Shown here: positions 33,133 to 39,572 of the stretch, in pieces | Numbering within the stretch: the stretch's first letter is position 1 | Layout of the letters: each line of letters starts with the position of its first letter | Origin: CAYVBJ01 sp964415185 | Lineage (GTDB): Bacteria > Bacteroidota > Rhodothermia > Balneolales > Balneolaceae | Assembly (NCBI GenBank): GCA_964415185.1 | Contig: CAYPZI010000013.1 | Location: 1 to 39,572, forward strand | Length of the DNA: 39,572 nucleotides | Direction of reading: 5' to 3' | Position numbers and translations under genes: made by a program | The notes under the pieces: generated by a model | Told to the model about the DNA's origin: nothing | Database searches by the model: none | The model's input: only the letters and a program-made list of their open reading frames with translations

Positions 33133-33280
33133 CTCAATTCCGTTGTTATGAGGTCCCGAAAAAAAGATAAATGTAATTTCCGGGAACAAATTGTTAACCT
33201 GCTGATTATACAGTAAGTGTGGATTATTTACCATTTAGGTATTACATTCAACTTAATAAGGGAATTAAAAAAAAATAACT

Positions 33281-34726
33281 ATGGACAAACGTTACGGGAT
33301 TTTAATAAGTGTCATTTTCATATTTTTATTATCAATTCAGTCAGCCATCGGGCAGCCGGTCATTGAAGTTGCCTATCCAAACCTGAGTTTCAATCTGCCT
33401 ATAGATTTCCAGGTTGCAAATGGAGTTGATGATACCGTTTTTGTGGCTGAGCGTGCCGGCCGGATTCACAAATTCAGAAATGATGTAGATACGGATAATT
33501 CTACAGTGATTCTGAATATCACATCAAAAGTGAATACTTCAGGGGAAGGAGGCCTGCTCGGTTTTACGTTTCATCCCGATTTTCAGAATAATCCCTATCT
33601 GTTTGTCCACTATACAACGTCTGATCCGTTTCGTTCGGTTTTTTCCCGTTACACTATCGATCCCGGTACCGGCCTTGCAGAATCAGGTTCCGAGTTTATA
33701 CTTTTTGAAATTGATCAGCCTTTTAACAATCACAACGCAGGCCAGGTTCGTTTCGGCCCGGATGGATACCTGTACATCGCAACGGGAGACGGAGGCAGTG
33801 GCGGCGATCCGCTCGAAAACGGTCAGAATCCTACTACATTACTGGGTAATATTTTAAGAATAGATATCAATGATACGGATCCGGGCCTCAACTATGCGAT
33901 ACCGCCTGATAATCCTTTTGTAGGAAATAACGAGGGGATACGGGAAGAAATTTTTGCCTACGGCTTCAGAAATCCTTTCAGGTTCAGTTTTGATGCAGAA
34001 ACCGGCGACCTTTGGGTCGGTGATGTTGGCCAAAGCAGGAGGGAAGAGATCGACCTCGTTGAAATCGGAAAAAACTACGGGTGGAATACCATGGAAGGGA
34101 GCCTCTGTTTTGATCCTGTATCAGGATGCGATCAAACCGGGCTTGAATTGCCGGTATTTGAATACAGCCAGCCCGGCAGTCAATCCGTTACCGGTGGGTT
34201 CAGGTACAGGGGTTCGGATGTTCCGGAGCTTGCCGGCAGATATGTGTATGCCGATTTTGTTTCGGGTAACGTCTGGTCATTTGAATTTGACGGAGTGAAT
34301 GCCTCTGATAATCAGCTTATTGACCAACTTACCGGGAATTCGGTGGTTTGTTTCGGAGAAGACCAGGATCGCGAGCTCTATATCTGTTCATTTGACGGAA
34401 ATATCTATCGAACCGGCACGTCGGTCGTCACATCTAACGAGGAATTAAATCCGGAACGCCCGGGAACCATACAATTGAACCAAAATTATCCGAACCCGTT
34501 TAACCCGGCTACTGTGATATCATTTACCTTGCCGGAGGCTCAGAGTGTAACACTGGATATATATAATGTAGTCGGACAAAAAGTGGCCTCTCTTGTAGAC
34601 GAGAGGATGAATGCAGGTGATCATTCGGTTAATTTTGATGCCTCAAATCTTTCCAGCGGTGTTTATATCTATGTGCTTAAAACAGAATCACAAAGCCTGT
34701 CCAGGACAATGGCTCTACTAAAGTGA
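33281..34726 (+). CDS. Secreted PQQ-dependent sugar dehydrogenase-like protein with T9SS sorting domain
   Basis: A 481-residue protein: signal peptide (1-24, '...LLSIQSAIGQP'), a six-bladed propeller of the soluble glucose/aldose dehydrogenase family (about 25-370), and a type IX secretion sorting domain at the C-terminus (about the last 80 residues, beginning 'LNQNYPNPFNP', ending in a hydrophobic-basic strand). Landmarks are 'GEGGLLGFTFHPDF', 'NHNAGQVRFGPDGYLYIATG', 'GFRNPFRFSFD', 'LWVGDVGQ' and 'KNYGWN'. The family oxidises aldoses with PQQ and Ca2+; some members lack activity. It should be exported and then anchored or released by T9SS. It converges on zapA, and the two frames share 9 nt. 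Confidence 0.9.
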   Translation: MDKRYGILISVIFIFLLSIQSAIGQPVIEVAYPNLSFNLPIDFQVANGVDDTVFVAERAGRIHKFRNDVDTDNSTVILNITSKVNTSGEGGLLGFTFHPDFQNNPYLFVHYTTSDPFRSVFSRYTIDPGTGLAESGSEFILFEIDQPFNNHNAGQVRFGPDGYLYIATGDGGSGGDPLENGQNPTTLLGNILRIDINDTDPGLNYAIPPDNPFVGNNEGIREEIFAYGFRNPFRFSFDAETGDLWVGDVGQSRREEIDLVEIGKNYGWNTMEGSLCFDPVSGCDQTGLELPVFEYSQPGSQSVTGGFRYRGSDVPELAGRYVYADFVSGNVWSFEFDGVNASDNQLIDQLTGNSVVCFGEDQDRELYICSFDGNIYRTGTSVVTSNEELNPERPGTIQLNQNYPNPFNPATVISFTLPEAQSVTLDIYNVVGQKVASLVDERMNAGDHSVNFDASNLSSGVYIYVLKTESQSLSRTMALLK

Positions 34727-35005
34727 TTCAATCAATTCCTCAAGCCTGCTGTTAACCGATTTCATTACTTTGTCTTCAATCTGTTCGGGAGGAGTTTGAC
34801 TGTTCCGTGTCTCGAACAGTTCTTCGGCAATACTGAGAGCAGCAAGAATCATTATAATGGTATCGGGCTGATTGCTCAAATCATTCCGGTAGGTCTTGAA
34901 TTTTTCATCAACGTAACGGGAAATCATCTTCATGTTTTCCACTTCATCTTCATTTACCTTCAGTGGAATCTGTTTTCCCAATATGGTCACTTTGATTGAC
35001 TGCAT
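34718..35005 (-). CDS. zapA: Cell division protein ZapA
   Basis: A 95-residue protein with the ZapA pattern 'IKVTILGKQIPLKV...ENMKMISRYVDEKF' and 'IMILAALSIAEELFE', followed by a short coiled coil. ZapA bundles FtsZ filaments at the division site. Its ATG overlaps the stop of the preceding coiled-coil gene (TAATG). Its 3' end overlaps the convergent sugar dehydrogenase gene by 9 nt. Location after pheT resembles the pheT-zapA arrangement of other phyla. Confidence 0.9.
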   Translation of the reverse strand: MQSIKVTILGKQIPLKVNEDEVENMKMISRYVDEKFKTYRNDLSNQPDTIIMILAALSIAEELFETRNSQTPPEQIEDKVMKSVNSRLEELIESL

Positions 35006-35256
35006 TATCCTTCATCCAGTTGATTGTCGATTTTTTCAATAAGCCCGGATATTTTATGCCGCATGGCAATTCTCTCTTTTTCGCTGATAGCTGAAAAAAT
35101 ATCACTTTGTCCCCGCTGAAGCTCATCCAGTTTATTTCGCAGGCGCTGATTTTCCCTGTTAAGTTCCCTGTTTTTTTTTCGAAGCGTTAACACAAGCATC
35201 CTGATCTGTTCAAGCAGTTGCCCGAATTTTTCCTTTTCAATTTGCGATTCAGCCAT
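35005..35256 (-). CDS. Small coiled-coil protein, ZapB-like
   Basis: An 83-residue protein, nearly all predicted coiled coil ('QLLEQIRMLVLTLRKKNREL' then 'NRENQRLRNKLDELQRG'). The frame opens at 35313, but the ATG at 35256 gives a start 11 nt after the pheT stop and removes an unlikely N-terminus. The stop overlaps the zapA ATG. A leading coiled coil next to ZapA suggests a ZapB-type partner; the assignment rests on structure and position, not on sequence identity. Confidence 0.7.
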   Translation of the reverse strand: MAESQIEKEKFGQLLEQIRMLVLTLRKKNRELNRENQRLRNKLDELQRGQSDIFSAISEKERIAMRHKISGLIEKIDNQLDEG

Positions 35257-35266
35257 AAGTCCGGTT

Positions 35267-37678
35267 TTATGAACGAAGTGTGGCCCCGTAATTTTTACCC
35301 AGAGCCTTAACAATGTTTTGAACTATCGGTTCTACATCTTTGATATTAAGTGTTTTATTACGATCTAAAAAAGTTAGCCTAAATGCAATACTTTTTTTGT
35401 CTTTTCCCAGGTTTTCTCCTTCATAAACATCAAAAACTTCAACGTTCTTCAGGATTTTTCCGGCGGTTTCCTGTATGGTTTTTTGAAGTGCCCCGGCTTT
35501 GACTGACCTGTCAACGGTAAAAGCCGCATCAAATTCAAACGGCGGAAATTTGGATGCAGGTGTAAATTGTTCGGTTCTTTGATGTACCTTTAGATTATAC
35601 AATACAGTAATATCCAGTTCAGCCGCAAATGTTGGCAGTTCCACTTCAAACGCATTTGCAATATAACCGGGAACTTCCTTCAAAGTTCCGATCTGTTTGT
35701 CATCTAATGTATATTCAAGATTTCCTTCACCGTTTTGTGTTTCAACCACTTCCTTGAGTATGTGTAATTCATCAAAGAATGCATATAGTTCTGTTTTTAA
35801 ATCAAACAGAGAATATAATTCGGGGTCATTTCTCCAGCTCTCCTTCTGTTTGTAACCACAAACACCAAGCAGGATATGGCTGTGTTCAAGAATTCCATTG
35901 AGCCATGTTCCTTCGTTGCTGTATTTATAGATATGTCCGGACTCAAAAAACCGGATAGAATCGGCATTTCTGTTCAGGTTGTATTGCAGTGATTTCAGGA
36001 ATCCGCCCAGAAGTGAGGTCCGCAGGGTGGTGTTTTCGCTGGATACCGGGTTCAGGGTTTTAATCTGTTCTTTTTCATCCGACAATAAATCCGATTCTTT
36101 TCCGGATAAGAGAGAGTTGGTCGTGATTTCTTTAAAAGACAGGTTTTTGGCTATCTCAATGAGGCGGTTATTGAATATTTCCCAGTCACTAAGAGGGTCG
36201 GGGGAAGCAAATGAAACACGATCGGGAACCGGAATATTATTATAATCGATAATCCTGCCAATCTCTTCAATCAGGTCAACTTCACGTTCAATATCAGGCC
36301 GGAATGTAGGAATGGCACACGTGAGCACGTCATTATTCGTAGAAATGGCCGTAATACCCAGCCTGCCAAGTATATCTGCGGCTTCTTTCTGCCTAATCTC
36401 TGTTCCAAGCAGATGATTTACCCGTGAAGTGCGGAGATCTACTTTATTTGGATCGGTTTTCACAGGATGAATGTCGCTGCAGCCCACCGGGACGTTGCCG
36501 CCGGTTAACTCTGCTATCAATTCGGCTGCCCGTTCTGCGGCAGCCCTTTGAAGGTTCGGGTCCACACCTCTTTCAAACCTGTAAGAGCTGTCTGTCTGAA
36601 GGGCAAGGGCTTTCGATGTTTTCCTGATGGATGACGGATTAAACCACGCACTTTCGATCAGTACAGTCTTTGTTTCATCCGAAACTTCTGAACTTTCTCC
36701 TCCCATTACACCGGCAATCGCAACCGGGCCCTTGCCGTCACAAATAAACAGTGAGCCTTCAGGCACAGTACGCTCAACATCATCGAGTGTTCTGAATTTT
36801 TGTGCTTTATTGAAAGACTTTACAACTATTTGCTTCCCTGCAATCAGGTTATAATCAAATGCATGAAGAGGTTGACCGCATTCATGGAGAATATAATTGG
36901 TTACATCAACTACATTGTTGATCGGCCTCAGGCCAATTGCTTGCAATTTGTTTTGCAGCCACACGGGAGATTCCCCAACGGTTACATTTTCAACTATTTT
37001 AGCAGTGTAACGGTGACATTTATCTCTGTCTTCGATTTTGATATCGATATAGTCACCCAGAGCCTCTGTTTCCTTGAAATCAAATATATATGGTGATTTA
37101 ATATCCTTCTTCAAAACAGCAGCCAGGTCTCTTGCAACCCCAAGATGACAAGCTGCATCCGGGCGGTTGGGGGTAAGCCCGATCTCAAAAACAGTATCGA
37201 GTTCAATGTCAAGTGCATCTCTGAGCGGCGTTCCGGTTTTAAGGTCAGGATTTAGAACCATGATGCCGGAATGATCATCGCCGAGGCCCAGTTCATCTTC
37301 GGCGCAGATCATACCTTCGGAGGTTTCTCCTCGAAGTTTCATTTTTTTGATTGTCAGAGATGAGCCATCGGGCAGCGGAACAGGCAAGACAGCTCCGGTT
37401 TTTGCTACAGGTACTTTTTGACCGCCTTTAACATTATCGGCTCCGCAAACAATCTGAACTTCCCGGTCACCCAAATCAACCCGGCATAATTTAAGCCGAT
37501 CGGCATTCGGATGATCCGATACGTTCAGTACTTTGCCAACAACAATGCCGTCCAGGTTTATGCCTGTCCGGGTTATTTCTTCAACTTCAAGTCCAAGCAG
37601 GGTCAGTTTTTCGGCTGCTTCTTCGGCTGTAATTTTCAAATCAAGGTAATTTTGCAGCCAATTATAAGAGATTTTCAT
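35267..37678 (-). CDS. pheT: Phenylalanine--tRNA ligase beta subunit
   Basis: An 803-residue beta subunit. The N-terminal EMAP/tRNA-binding domain (about 40-155) includes 'VGKVLNVSDHPNADRLKLCR' and 'VCGADNVKGGQKVPVAKTGA'. B3/B4 editing and B5 domains follow ('VDVTNYILHECGQPLHAFDY', 'RFERGVDPNLQ'), with a C-terminal FDX-ACB anticodon domain ('FDAAFTVDRSVKAGALQKTI'). Length is typical for bacteria. It starts 30 nt after pheS and precedes the coiled-coil gene. Confidence 0.97.
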   Translation of the reverse strand: MKISYNWLQNYLDLKITAEEAAEKLTLLGLEVEEITRTGINLDGIVVGKVLNVSDHPNADRLKLCRVDLGDREVQIVCGADNVKGGQKVPVAKTGAVLPVPLPDGSSLTIKKMKLRGETSEGMICAEDELGLGDDHSGIMVLNPDLKTGTPLRDALDIELDTVFEIGLTPNRPDAACHLGVARDLAAVLKKDIKSPYIFDFKETEALGDYIDIKIEDRDKCHRYTAKIVENVTVGESPVWLQNKLQAIGLRPINNVVDVTNYILHECGQPLHAFDYNLIAGKQIVVKSFNKAQKFRTLDDVERTVPEGSLFICDGKGPVAIAGVMGGESSEVSDETKTVLIESAWFNPSSIRKTSKALALQTDSSYRFERGVDPNLQRAAAERAAELIAELTGGNVPVGCSDIHPVKTDPNKVDLRTSRVNHLLGTEIRQKEAADILGRLGITAISTNNDVLTCAIPTFRPDIEREVDLIEEIGRIIDYNNIPVPDRVSFASPDPLSDWEIFNNRLIEIAKNLSFKEITTNSLLSGKESDLLSDEKEQIKTLNPVSSENTTLRTSLLGGFLKSLQYNLNRNADSIRFFESGHIYKYSNEGTWLNGILEHSHILLGVCGYKQKESWRNDPELYSLFDLKTELYAFFDELHILKEVVETQNGEGNLEYTLDDKQIGTLKEVPGYIANAFEVELPTFAAELDITVLYNLKVHQRTEQFTPASKFPPFEFDAAFTVDRSVKAGALQKTIQETAGKILKNVEVFDVYEGENLGKDKKSIAFRLTFLDRNKTLNIKDVEPIVQNIVKALGKNYGATLRS

Positions 37679-37708
37679 AATTCGGTTTTAAAAAAAGTAA
37701 ATGCGTGT

Positions 37709-38713
37709 TTATTTGAACTGTTGCAAAAACCGTATGTCATTGTCATACAGCATTCGGATATCGTCAATACCATAACGAAGCATACAAATTCTGTCAACTC
37801 CCATTCCGAAAGCAAACCCGGTATATTTTTCAGGATCCACACCTGCGGCAGTGAATACATTCGGGTCGACCATTCCGGCGCCAAGAATTTCAAGCCATTT
37901 CCCCTCTTTTTCCGAACCCCACCAGATATCCATCTCCATACTCGGTTCCGTAAAGGGAAAGAAAGAAGGCCGTACCCTGTATTTGACGTCGCTTCCGTAC
38001 ATAAGCTTCGCAAACATAACAAGGGTTTCGATAAGATCGCCGAGAGTCACTCTTTCATCAACATAGAGGCCTTCAACCTGGTTAAACTGAAAATAGGATT
38101 TTGCAGTAACAGCTTCGTTTCTGTAAACTCTGCCGGGCATGATAGCCCGCAGAGGTGGCTTCTGCTCTTTCATCAGGCGGATCTGAACCGGAGAGGTGTG
38201 AGTTCGCAGAACGATATCCTCATTCCCCGATTCCGACTTTTTAATAAAAAAAGTATCCTGCATATCACGTGCGGGATGGTCTTCAGGAAAATTTAAAGCC
38301 GTAAAATTGTGAAAGTCGTCTTCGATTTCAGGGCCATCGGCAATTGTAAACCCAAGCCTGAGAAAAATTTCCTTTATCTGTTTGAGGGCTTTTGTCAGCG
38401 GATGGAACGAACCGGTGTAGGCAGGGGCAACCGGAAGGGTGATATCCTTATCGGCGGATTCCGTTTTTGACTCCTCTCTTTTCAGATCTTCTTTTGCCTG
38501 ATTAAATTTTTCATCTGCAAGCTTTTTGACTTCGTTCATGGCTTTACCAACTTCAGCCTTTTTCTCTTTGGGCACGTCGCGCATCAGCCCGAACATATTT
38601 TGGACTTCGCCATTTCTGGATAGAAACGTAAGCCTGAACTGTTCGAGGCTTTCCTCGTCATCTATGGTTGTATTGATAATCCGGTTCTTCAGATCGTCGA
38701 TTTTATCGATCAT
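37709..38713 (-). CDS. pheS: Phenylalanine--tRNA ligase alpha subunit
   Basis: A 334-residue alpha subunit. The N-terminal coiled coil (1-85) binds tRNA; the class II catalytic domain has motif 2 'RVYRNEAV' and motif 3 'GMGVDRICMLRYGIDDIRML'. The usual F-H-Q-x-E-G of the active site reads 'FNQVEG', so the His is Asn here while the Gln and Glu remain. First gene of the pheST-coiled coil-zapA unit. The 73-nt gap to the rplT terminator must hold its promoter. Confidence 0.96.
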   Translation of the reverse strand: MIDKIDDLKNRIINTTIDDEESLEQFRLTFLSRNGEVQNMFGLMRDVPKEKKAEVGKAMNEVKKLADEKFNQAKEDLKREESKTESADKDITLPVAPAYTGSFHPLTKALKQIKEIFLRLGFTIADGPEIEDDFHNFTALNFPEDHPARDMQDTFFIKKSESGNEDIVLRTHTSPVQIRLMKEQKPPLRAIMPGRVYRNEAVTAKSYFQFNQVEGLYVDERVTLGDLIETLVMFAKLMYGSDVKYRVRPSFFPFTEPSMEMDIWWGSEKEGKWLEILGAGMVDPNVFTAAGVDPEKYTGFAFGMGVDRICMLRYGIDDIRMLYDNDIRFLQQFK

Positions 38714-38777
38714 AAAAAATTAACAAGTTTCATGAGGTTATAGAGAATTAAATGCAGCAGGAGTCCGGTAGCAATAA

Positions 38778-38816
38778 ACAAAAAAAAACCGGCAGCCCAA
38801 TGAAGGCCTGCCGGTT
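38778..38816 (-). terminator. Intrinsic terminator of rpmI-rplT
   Basis: On the minus strand, AACCGGCAG (38816-38808) pairs with CTGCCGGTT (38795-38787) around a 12-nt loop, followed by TTTTTTTTGTTT. Stem, loop and T-run are all classic. It lies 19 nt past the rplT stop. Confidence 0.85.
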
Positions 38817-38834
38817 AAGGTAAAAAAGATAGAA

Positions 38835-39182
38835 TTAATTAACCGCCTCTTTTACGATTGCTGAGAAAGTTTCAGGGTCATTGACTGCAATATCAGCCAG
38901 CATTTTTCTATTGATATCAATATTGTTTTGCTTGAGGCCGTGTATAAATTTTGAGTAGGTGGTACCGTTTAGACGTGAGGCAGCATTTATACGGGCAATC
39001 CAGAGTTTTCGAAATTCTCTTTTCCGAACTTTTCTGTCGCGGTACTGATAAAGCAGGGCTTTTTCAACCGCGTTTTTTGCAACCGTATAAACGTTTTTTC
39101 TTCTGCCCCAGTAACCTTTCGCCTGTTTAAGAATTTTTCGGCGACGGCGACGGGAAGCCACCAGATTTTGTGATCGTGGCAT
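38835..39182 (-). CDS. rplT: 50S ribosomal protein L20
   Basis: A 115-residue L20. The N-terminus 'MPRSQNLVASRRRRRKILKQ' and 'AKGYWGRRKNVY' are close to the family, as are 'REFRKLWIARINAASR' and 'GLKQNNIDINRKMLADIAV'. Length is standard. L20 binds 23S rRNA early in 50S assembly and in other bacteria represses its own operon. It starts 29 nt after rpmI. Confidence 0.98.
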   Translation of the reverse strand: MPRSQNLVASRRRRRKILKQAKGYWGRRKNVYTVAKNAVEKALLYQYRDRKVRKREFRKLWIARINAASRLNGTTYSKFIHGLKQNNIDINRKMLADIAVNDPETFSAIVKEAVN

Positions 39183-39211
39183 TTGTATTAACGCTTATGT
39201 TAGGATTAAAA

Positions 39212-39409
39212 TTAACCGTAAGGAATCAGCCGTTTAATGGATTTCTCATTGGTACTGTCAACAAGGGTATCCTTTCCGAGATTCCTTTTTCTTTTACTGG
39301 ATTTTTTTGTCAAAATGTGGCTTTTATATGCTTTTTTACGTTTTATCTTACCGCTTCCGGTAACTTTAAAACGCTTTTTGGCACCACTGTTGGATTTCAT
39401 TTTTGGCAT
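39212..39409 (-). CDS. rpmI: 50S ribosomal protein L35
   Basis: A 65-residue L35 ('MPKMKSNSGAKKRFKVTGSG', 'KRKKAYKSHILTKKSSKRKR'). Length and basic composition are typical. It is followed by rplT. In most bacteria infC precedes rpmI; within the 163 nt available upstream I see no IF3 C-terminus, and a plus-strand frame starts at 39516, so the operon may begin at rpmI here. An inverted pair, CAGATCT and AGATCTG (near 39420 and 39459), lies in the leader. Confidence 0.97.
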   Translation of the reverse strand: MPKMKSNSGAKKRFKVTGSGKIKRKKAYKSHILTKKSSKRKRNLGKDTLVDSTNEKSIKRLIPYG

Positions 39410-39515
39410 TATATTATATCAGATCTTTTCTGAAAGATTAAAGAACCGCAAGATAAACAGATCTGTTGTGTTTTGAAAGAAATGTACAAAAATTTTCGCT
39501 CAACACGGTTTAGTC

Positions 39516-39572
39516 ATGGCACGTTTTTATTTTGAGGTGCTGGAAAAAGAGCACGGCAAAATCTTCGATTAC
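39516..39572 (+). CDS. Start of an unknown plus-strand gene (partial, cut by window edge)
   Basis: Nineteen codons are visible, starting M-A-R-F-Y-F-E-V-L-E-K and running off the edge. Codon use looks like that of the other genes, and an in-frame stop lies just upstream. There is no clear Shine-Dalgarno. It would be divergent from rpmI with about 106 bp between start codons. Too little is seen to name it. Confidence 0.4.
   Translation, partial: MARFYFEVLEKEHGKIFDY

Noticed and set aside
35257..35313. N-terminal extension of the coiled-coil protein
   Set aside because: Overlaps the end of pheT and has no coiled-coil character; ATG 35256 is 11 nt after the pheT stop.
39454..39572. infC 3' end on the minus strand
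   Set aside because: The minus-strand frame ending near 39513 does not resemble the IF3 C-terminus.

Overview
The window (39.6 kb, roughly mid-40s % GC by eye) looks like a chromosomal segment of a Gram-negative marine or halophilic member of the Balneolota/Rhodothermota, near the Bacteroidota. The grounds are a type IX secretion sorting domain of the 'NYPNPFNP' kind on the sugar-dehydrogenase-like protein, a SusC-like plug domain on a lipoprotein, a SatD/DUF3307 pair, and mostly weak Shine-Dalgarno sequences. The phylum is an inference from protein style, not from a marker tree.

Layout. (1) 1-2458: a DUF3307 membrane protein and a SatD-like protein with a C-terminal HTH, preceded by three 29-bp iteron-like repeats, then a 0.9-kb gene-free stretch full of inverted repeats and MITE-like elements. 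(2) 2459-5212: lysS and a LolC/E-type ABC permease, coupled stop-to-start. (3) 5512-8100: a 4'-phosphopantetheinyl transferase, a divergent MEMO-like protein, a Rossmann/DUF2520 protein and an alkyltransferase-like protein; the last three overlap or abut. (4) 8249-10570: three short pseudopilin-like secreted or membrane-anchored proteins in one operon. (5) 10913-12781: glycerate 2-kinase and, divergently, a lipoprotein consisting of little but a TonB-receptor plug domain. (6) 12791-33132: an accessory stress block: tandem UspA, a histidine kinase with a FixL-like haem PAS domain, its NarL-type response regulator, a P-type cation ATPase, an internally deleted Hsp20, an SDR, PEP synthase, a 2,900-residue cyclic beta-1,2-glucan synthase, a CheB-like protein with a Cys nucleophile, and a single-domain UspA. 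(7) 33281-34726: a secreted PQQ-type sugar dehydrogenase homologue. (8) 34718-39409: pheS-pheT-(coiled coil)-zapA and rpmI-rplT, all on the minus strand; a new plus-strand gene starts at the right edge.

The most interesting part is block 6. Its gene content (Usp, Hsp20, P-type ATPase, PEP synthase, NarL-type two-component system) resembles the DosR/DevR hypoxia-dormancy regulon of actinobacteria. Here the sensor seems to be a FixL-type haem-PAS rather than a GAF-type DosS. A shared near-palindrome, TGTAGGKAWWWMCCTTA, lies upstream of the tandem usp gene and in the ATPase/hsp20 divergent promoter region, and is a candidate operator. The block also holds two odd proteins: a CheB homologue whose catalytic Ser is Cys and whose receiver lacks its phospho-acceptor Asp, and an Hsp20 that keeps its first codons and its C-terminal half only.

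The window also carries a three-copy MITE-like family with TIRs near TTGACACAACACTA, a separate 229-bp element with perfect 17-bp TIRs, and interspersed repeats that have become the last codons and stop of two genes.
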